A stretch of DNA of 64,000 bases from Clostridia bacterium (GTDB lineage Bacteria; Bacillota; Clostridia; TANB77; CAG-508), in the NCBI GenBank assembly GCA_029258515.1, contig JARHYK010000014.1, positions 156,623 to 220,622 on the forward strand. The letters are read 5' to 3'. Below, piece by piece: positions 16,942 through 27,533 of this stretch (position 1 is the first letter of the stretch; each line of letters starts with the position of its first letter). Made by a program: the position numbers and the translations under genes. Below the pieces are notes generated by a model. That model was not told where the DNA came from, did no database searches, and saw nothing but the letters and a program-made list of their open reading frames with translations.

Positions 16942-19900
16942 ATGGAAAAAAAGATGTTTAATTTAACTAGTCCTCAAAGAAGTATTTGGAATATGGAATT
17001 TTATTATTCTGATACTAATATTTGTAATATTTGTGGGTCTGGACTTATTAAGGAAAATGTAAATATTGATGTTTTAAAAAAAGCTATTAATATTTTAGTG
17101 AAAGAAAATGATAGCTTTAGAATTCGTATTGCTTTAGAAGATGGTGAACCTCGTCAATATTTTGTTGATTATGAAGAGTTTGATATTGAAGTTGTCCCTG
17201 TTTCTTCTATGAAAGATTTTAAAAATTTAGAAGATACTTTTGTTCAAGAAAAGTTTTCGTTATTTAATTCTAATTTATTTAAGTTTAAATTAGCAAGATT
17301 TCCTAATGGTAATACTGCTGTTGTTTTAAATATTCATCATATTATTTCAGATTCTTGGTCTTCTGGTATTACTATTCAGGAGATTGTTAGAATTTATCAT
17401 TCATTAATTAATGGTACTGAATATATATCTCCTACTTTTTCTTATACTAATTTTATTGAGGCTCAAGAAAAATATATGTCTACTAATAAATTCGAGAAAG
17501 ATAAAGCATTTTGGTTAGATTATTTGGATGGTTTTTCTCATGCTGTTTCTATTCCTAATCTTAATAGAGCAGATGTTTCTTCTCAAGATGCTTTACGCGC
17601 TACATATTTTTTAGGTGAAGAACTGACTTCTAAAATCAATGTTTTTTGTAAAGAGCATGGATTATCTACTTATGCATTTTTTATGTCTATACTTTCATTA
17701 TATTTAGCAAATTCTGCTAATACTAACGATGTTGTTATAGGGTCACCTATTTTAAATAGAACTAATTTTAAAGAAAAAAATTCTACTGGTATGTTTATTT
17801 CAACAATACCTTTTAGAACAAAAATAGATGGTAATACTTCTTTTGTTGAGTTTGCTAAAAATTCTGCTGTTACTTTATTGTCTATTTTTAGGCATCAAAA
17901 ATATTCTTATGAAAGCATTTTAAATGATATTCATAAAATTGATAGTAATATTTCTAGGTTATATAATGTGTCTGTTTCTTATCAGATTACTCATGCTTCT
18001 AATGATGTTTCTGGTTGCGAAACCAATTGGACTTTTAGTAAAACTGGTATTGATGAAGTCTCTGTAAATATTTATGACTTGAATGATACTGGTAATTTGA
18101 AAATTGATTATGATTACTTAACTTGTAAATATTCTAAAGAAGAAATTGATACTTGGCATCTTCGTATTTTAAAGATGATTAACCAAGTATTAGATAACCC
18201 TCTTATATTGCTTAATAATATTCAATGTATTACTGATGAAGAAAAAAATGTTATATTAAATAAATTCAATAATAGATTGTTAGATTGTCCTTTGGATTCT
18301 AATATTGTTGAACTTTTTGAGAAAAATGTTAAATTATATCCAAATGAAATTGCTTTGGTTTATAAAAAGAAAAAATATACTTATAGAGATTTAAATAAAT
18401 TGGTTAATCAATTTTCTAGATATCTTGTTTCTAGAGATGTTAAAAATGGCGATATTATTGGTGTTTATATGAATAAATCTGATTGGTTTATTATTTCTAT
18501 TTTAGGTGTTTTGAAGCTTGGTGCTGCATATTTGCCTATGCACCCTGATTATCCTGCAGAAAGAGTTAATTATATTTTAACAGATAGCAATTCTAAGCTT
18601 TTAATAACTGATCAAGATATTAGTTTAGATGGTGTTAAAGTTGTTTCTCCTTCTAAAATCAATTTAACAAATATTGATGATAGTAATTTAGATGTTTTAA
18701 TTTCAGCTAGTAATTTATGTTATGTAATTTATACTTCAGGTTCTACTGGAAAACCTAAAGGAGTATGCCTAACTCACTCTAATTTAATTAATTTTTTATA
18801 TAATTTAAATGATTGTTTTAAAAATAAATTTTCTAATATGGATAATTGTTTATCAGTCGCTAACATTTCTTTTGACGCAAGTGTTCAAGAACTTTTTGTA
18901 CCTTTGTGTTTTGGATCTACGTTAGTACTTTATCCTAAAAATACTTTAACAAATATTCCTTTGCTTTGCGATATTTTGGAAGAAAATAATATTACTTTTT
19001 CTTTTCTTCCTCCAAATATTTTAGATGATATTTATATGTTTGTTAAGAATAATGATAGGAAATTTACTATTAATAAATTATCTGTTGGAGTGGAATCTAT
19101 CAAAAATAGTACTTTAAATAATTTTTATGAGTTAAATAAAGATATTGAAATGGTTAATGGGTATGGTCCTTCTGAGGCTACTATATGTTCTACTTTTTAT
19201 ACTTATAATTATAATGAAGAAAATTCTTTTGTACCTATTGGCTATCCTTTAAAAAATAATGATATATATATTTTAAACTTTTTAAACCAATTACAACCTG
19301 TAGGTTTTCCTGGTGAAATTTGTGTCAGTGGTGCTAGTGTTTCTTTAGGATATTTGAATAATAAAGAAATGACTGATAAATGTTTTGTTAATATCAAAAC
19401 TTTAACTAATAAAAAAATTTATAAAACAGGTGATATAGCTTTTTGGAATAGTGCTGGATATTTATCTTTTATTGGTAGAAATGATTCTCAAATTAAATAT
19501 AGAGGGCATCGTGTTGAATTAAATGAAATTAATAATTGTCTTGAAACAATTAATAATGTTACAAAGGCTATTACTATCTTTAAGAAAATAAATAATGTTC
19601 CTGCAATCTGTTCTTATGTTTTGACTGGTAGTCCTAGTATTACTCCAGAAACAATAAAAGATTATTTAGCTAATCATTTACCATATTATATGATTCCAAG
19701 TCATATTATGATTTTAGACACTTTACCTTTGACTCCTAATGGTAAAATTGATAGGAAAAATTTACCATATATTGATGTTAAACCTAAAATTTATGTAAAA
19801 CCTAGTACTTTAACTGAAATCAAGCTTCATAATATGGTTTGTGAACTTTTAAATGTAGAAAATTTTTCTGTTTACGATAATTTCTTTGATTTAGGTATGG

Positions 19901-22900
19901 ATTCATTACTTGCTATACGTTTTTCGTTAAAGATTTTTAATGAGTTTAATATTAATCTTACTATAACAGAAATATTTAAAAATAACACACTTGCTTTATT
20001 AGCTAATTATTTGGATAATTATCATGAAATTGATTTATCTTTTGCTAATATTCAAAAAGCAGATAAAAAACATGGTTATGATTTATCTTCTGCGCAAAGA
20101 AGAATTTACTACGCTTCTAAAATGGCTGGTTCTTCTTTAGTTTATAATGTTAGTGGTGGTGTTTTTATTGATACTATTTTGGATATTAAAAAGGTTCAAA
20201 TAGTTATTGATAAAATTATTGAAGAAAATAGTGCATTTAGAACTTGCTTTACTAATCAAGATGGTGAAATCAAACAGTTTGTTTTAGATAAAGTTGATTT
20301 AAAAGTTAATTTGTTTAATGATGGCAATATTTCAGATGATGAACTTCAAAAATTGATTGATAACTTTCCTAAACATTTCGATTTGGATTTTGCTCCACTT
20401 TTAAGAGTAGAATTACATTTAGTTAATAATGGCTCTTTGCTTTTAATAGATTCTCATCATATTATAATTGATGGTTCTTCTATGAATATCATGCTTAATG
20501 ATTTTTGTAAGTTATATAGTGATGGAATTATTGAAGATAAACAACTTGATTATATAGATTATTCTGAATGGGAAAATTCTTTTACTTCTAGTAAAAATAT
20601 TATTCCTATTAAGGATTATTGGGCTAAACGTTTTGAAAATTATGAAATTCCTGTTACTAATTTGCCTTATGATTTTCCTCGTACGGATAAAAAATCTTTT
20701 AATGGCGAAAAGTTATACTTCGATTTGGGTAAAGATTTATTTGATTTAGTGTCAGGTATCGCGAAAAAATATGATGTTTCTAATTATATGGTCTTTTTGA
20801 CTGTGTTGTATGTTTTATTATATAAATATACTTGTCAAGAAAATATTATAATTGGTTCTCCTATGGATGCTAGAAATTCTTCGAAATTAAATAACTTAAT
20901 TGGTATGTTTGTTAATAACTTGATTTTGAATACTACAATTGATGGTTCTTCTTCTTTTGCAGAGTTATTGTTGGAAGTTAAACAATTAGTTTTAAATTCT
21001 TTATCTAATGGGCCTTATCCTTCTGATATGCTTTTAAAGGATTTAAAAATAGCTACTAATTCTTCGTTATTTGATGTAGTTTTTGCTTATCAAAATGCTA
21101 ATACTGATACTTTTTATATAAATGATAAAAAGCTTGATATTAGATTTGCAAATACTAATACAGCAAAATTTCCTTTAACTATTGAGGTTGTTCCTTCTAG
21201 TTATTCGATTAATTTTGAATATAACTCTGATTTGTTTAAAAAAACTACTATTAAAAGTTTATTTGAACATTATATTTATTTATTAAAAAACTTAAATACA
21301 CTTTTAGATGTTTCTATTGATGATGTTAATATTATAACTCCAAAAGAAGAGAAACTTTTGGCAATGTTTAATGATACAGCTGGCGAAATTAATGATGATA
21401 CAATTATGTCTATTTTTGAAAGAATTGTTTTAAATCATTCAAATGATATTGCAGTTATTTGTGATGGAAAGAGTTTAACATATGATGAATTGAATAAAAA
21501 ATCTAATAGTTTAGCTCATCATTTGATTCATATTGGTGTTAAACCTAATGATATAGTTTCTATTATGACTAATCGTTCTTTGGAAACTATTGTAAGTATG
21601 CTTGGTATTTTAAAAGCTGGTGGAGCTTTTTTAAATGTTGATCCTACTTATCCTGTTGATAGAACTAAATATTATTTAGAAGATTGTAAAGCTAAATATA
21701 TTCTTGTTCAAAGGGAACTTAGAGATAAAGTAGATTTTATTGAAAATTGTATTGAGATTGATTTGGATAGTGAATTTTATAACGATAATTTTGAGAATCC
21801 TTGTGTAACTCTTGAACCTACTGATTTATCTTATGTTATATATACTTCAGGTTCTACTGGTAAGCCTAAAGGTGTTATGCTAAATCAAGTTGGATTTGCA
21901 AATATGGTTAAAGCTATGGGACTTGTTTTGGATTATTTAAAAGAAGGTAATAAGCATTGTATTGCTTCTGTTACTTCTACTCCTTTTGATATATTTGTTT
22001 ATGAGATTTTTGTATCTTTAGCTCATGGATTAAAAGTTTTATTGGCAAATAATGATGAACATAGAAATCCTGTATTATTAGATGGTTTGATTAAAAAATA
22101 TGGTGCTGATGTTATGACTGTTACTCCTAGTTTAATGAAAATTAATTATGACAATCGTTTACATCCATCTTCTTTATCTAATATTACACATATGGTTTTT
22201 GGTGGTGAACCTTTACCTGAAAAATTTGTTGATGATTTAAGAAAGTTATCACCTGGAGTTACTATTTATAACATATATGGTCCTAGTGAAATTACTGTCT
22301 TATCTAATGTCCAGAATTTAACAGGAGAAGATAAAATTACTATCGGCCCTCCTATTATGAATACTCAAATTCATATTTTAGATAAAAATGGTCACCAGCT
22401 ACCTATTGGAGTTGTTGGGGAAATATATATTTCCGGTATACAAGTTGGAAATGGATATATTGGAAAACCTAAAATGACTAAAGAAAGATATTTAGATAAT
22501 CCTTTTGGTTCTGGAAAAATGTATAGGTCTGGAGATATTGGTAGATGGACCTTTGATGGTAAAGTTCAATGTTTAGGTAGAGTTGATAATCAAATTAAAT
22601 TACGTGGGCTTAGAATTGAATTAGGCGAAATAGAAGGAAAAATGGAAGCTATTCCTGGAGTTATTTCAGCAGTAGTAAATAAAATTTCTGTTAAGGATAG
22701 AGAATTTTTATGTGGTTATTATGTTTGTGATAAGGAATTTAATGTTAATGAAAAAGATGTAAAATCAACTTTAAGAAAATCTTTACCTCAATATATGGTG
22801 CCTACATATATTGTTAAGTTGGATAAGATGCCTTATACAATTAATAGAAAAATTGATAGAAAAGCCTTGCCTATGCCTGATTTGAATAGTAATCATGATT

Positions 22901-24375
22901 ATATTGCTAAAGAAAAGTTAAGTAAGCAAGAAAAAAAATTGTTAAAGATTTGGAAAAATATTTTGCATATCGAAAATATTTCGGTTAATGATAATTTTTT
23001 TGATATTGGTGGAGATTCTATTTTAGCTATTAATATGCAAATTGAAGCTTTAAAAAATGGTTTTTCTTTTGAATATGCTGATATTTTTAATTATCCTACT
23101 ATTAAGACGTTAGCTTCAAAAATTCCTGTTAACTTTAATAATGATTTGGTAGATTATGATTATTCTAGAATTAATAACTTGTTAAAAAATAACTCTATTG
23201 AGAATTTTGATAGTATAACACCTTCTCCTCTTGGAAATGTTTTATTAATCGGAGTTACTGGATATTTGGGTGCTCATTTGATACATTCATTTTTGGAAAA
23301 TGAAATTGGTGATATTTATTGTTTGATTAGACAAAAAGATAATATGATTCCTAACCAACGTTTAAAAAATACTCTTTCTTACTATTTTGGAAATGATTTT
23401 GCTAAAAAATATAAAGATAGAATTCATATTTTAGAAGGTGATATTTCTAATGATAATCATATTGGCCTTTCTAATCAAGACTATTTAGTTGTTAAAAATA
23501 ATGTTTCTACTGTTATAAATTCTGGTGCTTTGGTTAAACACTATGGTCAACGAGAGTTATTTGAAAAGGTTAATGTTCAAGGTACTTTGAATGTAGTTAA
23601 CTTGTGCAAAGATTTGAATAAAAAGCTTTTACATATTTCCACAATTAGTGTTTCAGGTAATGGCGAAAGAGAAGAAATGATTGTAGAAACTCCCGACAAT
23701 ATTAATGATAAAAAGATATTTACAGAAAAAGATATTTATATTGATCAAAAACTTAATAATGTTTATACTATCACTAAATTAGAAGCTGAAAGAATTGTTT
23801 TATCTGCTATTTTAGATGGTTTAGATGCTAAGATTTTGCGTATAGGTAATATTTCTAATAGGTATTCGGATGGCGCTTTTCAAAGAAATGTTTCTGAAAA
23901 TGCTTTTGCAATGAGAATTAAATCTTTTATAGATATTGGTGTTTTTCCAGATTATTCTTTAAAACATGAGATTGAACTTACACCTGTTGATTTATGCGCA
24001 GATGCTATTTTAAAGATTGGTAATTACTCAAGTAAATGTAATGTTTTCCATATTTATAATACTAAATTGCTTTCTATTTCATTATTTGTAGAAATTTTAG
24101 CTGAACTTGGTATTAAGTTATTACCTGTATCTGACGAAGAAATGACCAAAATTATTACTGAATTGCTTGAAGATGAAAATAGAAAAGATATGCTAAATGG
24201 AATTATTCACGATTTGGATAAGAATAAAAAGTTAATTTATACATCTAATATTAGCTTGGATAGTAGTTTTACTGAAAAATATTTAGATTTTATTGGTTTT
24301 AATTGGAAAAAAATTGATAAAAATTATATAATTAAATATATTAATTATTTTAAGAAAATCAAATTTTTAAAATAG
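16942..24375 (+). CDS. Dimodular non-ribosomal peptide synthetase, C-A-T-C-A-T-R
   Basis: 2477 residues. Order: condensation 1 (about 1-440; HHIISDS, last Gly of HHxxxDG replaced by Ser), adenylation 1 (about 455-950; YTSGSTGKPKG near 595, NGYGPSEATIC near 738, GKIDRK near 932), carrier 1 (Ser in GMDSLLAI near 987), condensation 2 (HHIIIDG near 1170), adenylation 2 (YTSGSTGKPKG near 1634, YGPSEITVL near 1779, RKIDRK near 1970), carrier 2 (GGDSILAI near 2025), and a terminal thioester reductase (GVTGYLGAHL near 2104, YTITK near 2274). The reductase releases a peptide aldehyde or alcohol with NAD(P)H. The starter C domain suggests an N-acylated dipeptide. Hand-aligned specificity residues are D-A-Q-F-S-G-G-I-C for A1 and D-I-Y-T-V-G-I-V-L for A2; I cannot assign amino acids. 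No phosphopantetheinyl transferase is in the window. Confidence 0.95.
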   Translation: MEKKMFNLTSPQRSIWNMEFYYSDTNICNICGSGLIKENVNIDVLKKAINILVKENDSFRIRIALEDGEPRQYFVDYEEFDIEVVPVSSMKDFKNLEDTFVQEKFSLFNSNLFKFKLARFPNGNTAVVLNIHHIISDSWSSGITIQEIVRIYHSLINGTEYISPTFSYTNFIEAQEKYMSTNKFEKDKAFWLDYLDGFSHAVSIPNLNRADVSSQDALRATYFLGEELTSKINVFCKEHGLSTYAFFMSILSLYLANSANTNDVVIGSPILNRTNFKEKNSTGMFISTIPFRTKIDGNTSFVEFAKNSAVTLLSIFRHQKYSYESILNDIHKIDSNISRLYNVSVSYQITHASNDVSGCETNWTFSKTGIDEVSVNIYDLNDTGNLKIDYDYLTCKYSKEEIDTWHLRILKMINQVLDNPLILLNNIQCITDEEKNVILNKFNNRLLDCPLDSNIVELFEKNVKLYPNEIALVYKKKKYTYRDLNKLVNQFSRYLVSRDVKNGDIIGVYMNKSDWFIISILGVLKLGAAYLPMHPDYPAERVNYILTDSNSKLLITDQDISLDGVKVVSPSKINLTNIDDSNLDVLISASNLCYVIYTSGSTGKPKGVCLTHSNLINFLYNLNDCFKNKFSNMDNCLSVANISFDASVQELFVPLCFGSTLVLYPKNTLTNIPLLCDILEENNITFSFLPPNILDDIYMFVKNNDRKFTINKLSVGVESIKNSTLNNFYELNKDIEMVNGYGPSEATICSTFYTYNYNEENSFVPIGYPLKNNDIYILNFLNQLQPVGFPGEICVSGASVSLGYLNNKEMTDKCFVNIKTLTNKKIYKTGDIAFWNSAGYLSFIGRNDSQIKYRGHRVELNEINNCLETINNVTKAITIFKKINNVPAICSYVLTGSPSITPETIKDYLANHLPYYMIPSHIMILDTLPLTPNGKIDRKNLPYIDVKPKIYVKPSTLTEIKLHNMVCELLNVENFSVYDNFFDLGMDSLLAIRFSLKIFNEFNINLTITEIFKNNTLALLANYLDNYHEIDLSFANIQKADKKHGYDLSSAQRRIYYASKMAGSSLVYNVSGGVFIDTILDIKKVQIVIDKIIEENSAFRTCFTNQDGEIKQFVLDKVDLKVNLFNDGNISDDELQKLIDNFPKHFDLDFAPLLRVELHLVNNGSLLLIDSHHIIIDGSSMNIMLNDFCKLYSDGIIEDKQLDYIDYSEWENSFTSSKNIIPIKDYWAKRFENYEIPVTNLPYDFPRTDKKSFNGEKLYFDLGKDLFDLVSGIAKKYDVSNYMVFLTVLYVLLYKYTCQENIIIGSPMDARNSSKLNNLIGMFVNNLILNTTIDGSSSFAELLLEVKQLVLNSLSNGPYPSDMLLKDLKIATNSSLFDVVFAYQNANTDTFYINDKKLDIRFANTNTAKFPLTIEVVPSSYSINFEYNSDLFKKTTIKSLFEHYIYLLKNLNTLLDVSIDDVNIITPKEEKLLAMFNDTAGEINDDTIMSIFERIVLNHSNDIAVICDGKSLTYDELNKKSNSLAHHLIHIGVKPNDIVSIMTNRSLETIVSMLGILKAGGAFLNVDPTYPVDRTKYYLEDCKAKYILVQRELRDKVDFIENCIEIDLDSEFYNDNFENPCVTLEPTDLSYVIYTSGSTGKPKGVMLNQVGFANMVKAMGLVLDYLKEGNKHCIASVTSTPFDIFVYEIFVSLAHGLKVLLANNDEHRNPVLLDGLIKKYGADVMTVTPSLMKINYDNRLHPSSLSNITHMVFGGEPLPEKFVDDLRKLSPGVTIYNIYGPSEITVLSNVQNLTGEDKITIGPPIMNTQIHILDKNGHQLPIGVVGEIYISGIQVGNGYIGKPKMTKERYLDNPFGSGKMYRSGDIGRWTFDGKVQCLGRVDNQIKLRGLRIELGEIEGKMEAIPGVISAVVNKISVKDREFLCGYYVCDKEFNVNEKDVKSTLRKSLPQYMVPTYIVKLDKMPYTINRKIDRKALPMPDLNSNHDYIAKEKLSKQEKKLLKIWKNILHIENISVNDNFFDIGGDSILAINMQIEALKNGFSFEYADIFNYPTIKTLASKIPVNFNNDLVDYDYSRINNLLKNNSIENFDSITPSPLGNVLLIGVTGYLGAHLIHSFLENEIGDIYCLIRQKDNMIPNQRLKNTLSYYFGNDFAKKYKDRIHILEGDISNDNHIGLSNQDYLVVKNNVSTVINSGALVKHYGQRELFEKVNVQGTLNVVNLCKDLNKKLLHISTISVSGNGEREEMIVETPDNINDKKIFTEKDIYIDQKLNNVYTITKLEAERIVLSAILDGLDAKILRIGNISNRYSDGAFQRNVSENAFAMRIKSFIDIGVFPDYSLKHEIELTPVDLCADAILKIGNYSSKCNVFHIYNTKLLSISLFVEILAELGIKLLPVSDEEMTKIITELLEDENRKDMLNGIIHDLDKNKKLIYTSNISLDSSFTEKYLDFIGFNWKKIDKNYIIKYINYFKKIKFLK

Positions 24376-24424
24376 CTGTTATTTTAAAAATTTAAATAAA
24401 AAACTAAGGAGGATTTATTTTATT

Positions 24425-26227
24425 ATGGGATTTGTTAATTTACCATTTTTATCATTATTTATTTCTACTGTACTTATTCTTATGCTATTATTTTATATAG
24501 CTTCAAAAAAGCCTTTAAATCAACTTAAGAAAAGTTTTTTCTTGATGATTTTATGTGTTTTTATTATTTGTATAGGTGTTCTTCTTCAAGAATGCCTATA
24601 CAAATCATATAATATTGACCCTATGATTTTTGAAAATTTTATTTATATTGGAACTTGTTTTTTACCTGTCAGTGTGTTTTTTACTGCATTAATTTTTAAG
24701 AATACTAAAATAAAATTTGAAAAAAAACATTTATTGTTATTTGTAGTTCCTGTAGTTTCTTTACTCGTGCTTTGGACTAATAATCTTCATCATTTGTTTT
24801 TTGTAAATTACTCTATTGACATTACTGAAGGAATAGTTGGTCCATATTTTATTATACATTCTATTTATACTTATGGTTTATTGTTTATAAGTATTGCTAT
24901 GTTAATACAAAATTCATTTAAAACATCTGGATTTTTTTCAAGGCAATCTCTATTATTGTTACTTGGTACAATAATACCTATTGTTATTAATCTACTTGGT
25001 ACTACGAAATTAGTTAGTATGAATGTATATTTAACACCAATTTCTTTTTCTGTTGCTATGCTTTTATATGCTTTTGCAATTTTGAAATATAACTTTTTAA
25101 ATATTTCACCTATCGCATTACAAAGGATTGTTAATGTTATGTCAGATAGTTATTTAGTATTAGATATTAATGAATATGTGGTTGATTATAATCAAACTTT
25201 TGTTGATACTTTTAATATAAAAAATACAGCTATTAGAAATAAAAAAATCTTTGACTTGCTACATGCTGCAAAAAATATAGATAATTTTAAAAATGTTTTT
25301 TACTCTTCTATTAAAGATAAAAAAACACATAGTCTAGAATTTTATGATTCATATATTGATAAATATTTTAATGTTGAAATAAGCCCTTTATTTAACAAAA
25401 AGGTATTTATAGGTGTTTTAATTCTATTCAAAGATATTACTGAGCACGTTTTGGATATGAAAAAATTAAAAGATAATCAAGATACTTTAATGGAAAGCGA
25501 AAGATTAGCATCTTTAGGACAATTAATTGGCGGTATTGCTCACAACCTAAAAACTCCTATCATGTCTATTTCTGGTGCTACTGAAGGAATTATTGATTTA
25601 ATAAAAGAGTATGATGCTTCTATTGATGATCCTGAAGTCAATTCACAAGATCATCATGAAATTGCTAGTGACATGATTGGTTGGACGGAAAAAATTAAAG
25701 AATATACTGAATATATGTCTGATGTCATAACTGCTGTTAAAGGGCAAGCTGTGGCTATGTCTGAAACAGATAACATTACTTTTGACATAGAAGAATTAGT
25801 AAAAAGAATAAATATTTTAATGAGGCATGAATTAAAAAGTGCTATTGTTTATTTAAATGTTTCCTTAAAAGTTTCTGAACATACTATTTTACATGGAGAT
25901 ATTAATAGTTTAATACAAGTTATTAATAATATGATTTCTAACTCAATTCAAGCATATGCTGGTAAACCTGAGCAAAATATTGATTTAATTATTGATAAAG
26001 ATAGTTCTAATAATTTGGTTATTTCTATTAAAGATTATGGTCCAGGACTTCCTGAAAAAGTTAAAGAAAAGCTATTTTCTGAAATGATTACAACAAAAGG
26101 TAAAAATGGAACGGGACTTGGTTTATATATGTCTTATTCAACTATTAAAGCTAATTTTGGTGGAGACATTACTTACGAAAGTGAACCTAATAAAGGAACA
26201 CTATTTAATATTATTTTACCATTGTAG
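24425..26227 (+). CDS. Membrane sensor histidine kinase (7TM-PAS-kinase)
   Basis: 600 residues. Seven hydrophobic helices fill about 1-225 (histidine kinase 7TM sensor type). A PAS-like domain covers about 230-345 (DSYLVLDINEYVVDYNQTF). The phosphoacceptor helix has GGIAHNLKTPIMSISG with His near 373. The ATPase domain has NNMISNSIQAY (N-box), IKDYGPGLPEKV and NGTGLGLYM. It starts 49 bases after the NRPS with no terminator between, so it is co-transcribed and may sense the NRPS product. AAGGAGG lies 12 bases from the ATG, longer than usual. Confidence 0.9.
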   Translation: MGFVNLPFLSLFISTVLILMLLFYIASKKPLNQLKKSFFLMILCVFIICIGVLLQECLYKSYNIDPMIFENFIYIGTCFLPVSVFFTALIFKNTKIKFEKKHLLLFVVPVVSLLVLWTNNLHHLFFVNYSIDITEGIVGPYFIIHSIYTYGLLFISIAMLIQNSFKTSGFFSRQSLLLLLGTIIPIVINLLGTTKLVSMNVYLTPISFSVAMLLYAFAILKYNFLNISPIALQRIVNVMSDSYLVLDINEYVVDYNQTFVDTFNIKNTAIRNKKIFDLLHAAKNIDNFKNVFYSSIKDKKTHSLEFYDSYIDKYFNVEISPLFNKKVFIGVLILFKDITEHVLDMKKLKDNQDTLMESERLASLGQLIGGIAHNLKTPIMSISGATEGIIDLIKEYDASIDDPEVNSQDHHEIASDMIGWTEKIKEYTEYMSDVITAVKGQAVAMSETDNITFDIEELVKRINILMRHELKSAIVYLNVSLKVSEHTILHGDINSLIQVINNMISNSIQAYAGKPEQNIDLIIDKDSSNNLVISIKDYGPGLPEKVKEKLFSEMITTKGKNGTGLGLYMSYSTIKANFGGDITYESEPNKGTLFNIILPL

Positions 26228-26236
26228 GTATTTTAT

Positions 26237-26275
26237 GGGTGATTTTTGAATCTAAAAAAAATCACCCTCTTTTTA
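26237..26275 (+). terminator. Terminator of the NRPS-kinase transcript
   Basis: GGGTGATTTTT / AAAAATCACCC perfect 11-bp stem, 9-base loop, then TCTTTTT. Confidence 0.85.
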
Positions 26276-26337
26276 TATTCATTTTTTATGAATTTTACTT
26301 AAAAGTACTATTTTTTATTCGAATTTGTTTAAAACTA

Positions 26338-26366
26338 TTGAATTTATTTTATTTTATTTATATAAT
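26338..26366 (+). promoter_or_regulatory. Promoter of the HD-GYP regulator gene
   Basis: TTGAAT (26338-26343), 17-bp spacer, TATAAT (26361-26366), 30 bases before the ATG; near-identical to the NRPS promoter core. Confidence 0.75.
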
Positions 26367-26396
26367 GATGTTATATTGTTTTAGGAGGATGTTACT

Positions 26397-27458
26397 ATGA
26401 GAAAAGGCTTGCAAAATGTTGAAAATGTTGAAAATAATCAATATAAAATTATTGCAGTTGATGATGAGCAGGGTATTGTTGATTCTTTATCTATTTTTTT
26501 GAAAAGAACTGGTTATCATTTTACTGGTGTTACTAATCCTATGGAAGCTGTTGAGCGTGTTAGAAATGAACATTTTGATTTAATGATTTTAGACTTTATT
26601 ATGACACCTTTTCATGGGGATCAGGTTGTTGAAGAGATTAGAAAGTTTAATAAGGATTTATATATTTTACTTCTAACTGGACATAAGGATTTAGCTCCTC
26701 CTTTAGAGACTATTAAAAGACTTGATATTCAAGGTTATTGTGAAAAAGGTGATAAATTTGATCAATTATTATTGCTTATTGAGTCTGGCATCAAGTCTGT
26801 CAAACAGATGAATGAAATTAAAAAAATTAATACTGAATTATCTGAAACTTATGGAAAATTGGAAAATGCTTATTGGGAAAGTGTTCAAACTTTGCGTAAT
26901 ACTGTTGAGGCAAAAGATGTATATACTCGTGGTCATTCTGATAGGGTTGCTGAGTATTCTGTTTTGATTGGAAAAAAATTGGGGCTTTCTGATGAGGATA
27001 TTAATACTTTACATATTGGTGGTTTATTCCATGATATTGGTAAAATTGGTGTTCCTGATAGTATTTTGCAAAAAAATGGTTCACTAAATGATGATGAATA
27101 TTCGCAAATCAAACAACATCCTAATATTGGTGTACATATTTTATCTCATGCTACTATTTTTAAGAATATTTTGGATATTGTTGAACATCATCACGAAAAA
27201 TATGATGGGTCTGGTTATCCTTCAAAATTAGCTGGTGATAACATCCCTTATTTTGCTAGAATTGCAGCTATCGCTGATAGTTTTGATGCTATGACATCTC
27301 GTCGTTCTTATCGTGATGCCTTGCCTATGGAAACAGTTATCTCTGAATTTGAACGTTGTCGTGGTTCTCAATTTGACCCTGAAATTGATGATTTATTTTT
27401 GGATATTTTGAAAAATGATTTTGGAGAAATTAAGGAAATTATGGAAAAATATAAATAA
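26397..27458 (+). CDS. Response regulator with HD-GYP phosphodiesterase domain
   Basis: 353 residues. Receiver domain about 15-135 with acidic pocket VDDEQG, phosphoacceptor Asp in LMILDFIM near 65, and LLTGHKD. A helical linker (about 140-165) leads to an HD-GYP domain at about 165-345: RGHSDRVAEYS, HDIGKIGVPD near 211, HHEKYDGSGYP near 263. HD-GYP enzymes hydrolyse cyclic di-GMP or related dinucleotides. AGGAGG precedes the ATG. With the kinase just upstream, which lacks its own receiver, it forms a likely two-component pair that converts an extracellular signal into a second-messenger change. Confidence 0.93.
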   Translation: MRKGLQNVENVENNQYKIIAVDDEQGIVDSLSIFLKRTGYHFTGVTNPMEAVERVRNEHFDLMILDFIMTPFHGDQVVEEIRKFNKDLYILLLTGHKDLAPPLETIKRLDIQGYCEKGDKFDQLLLLIESGIKSVKQMNEIKKINTELSETYGKLENAYWESVQTLRNTVEAKDVYTRGHSDRVAEYSVLIGKKLGLSDEDINTLHIGGLFHDIGKIGVPDSILQKNGSLNDDEYSQIKQHPNIGVHILSHATIFKNILDIVEHHHEKYDGSGYPSKLAGDNIPYFARIAAIADSFDAMTSRRSYRDALPMETVISEFERCRGSQFDPEIDDLFLDILKNDFGEIKEIMEKYK

Positions 27459-27480
27459 TTTTTATTTGTTTATGTATGTG

Positions 27481-27519
27481 AAAAGTCAAATTTCTATTTT
27501 GAAATTTGACTTTTTTATT
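27481..27519. terminator. Bidirectional terminator between HD-GYP regulator and tex
   Basis: AAAAGTCAAATTTC / GAAATTTGACTTTT, 14-bp perfect stem with flanking T- and A-runs between convergent genes. Confidence 0.85.
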
Positions 27520-27533
27520 TTGTTTTATAATTT

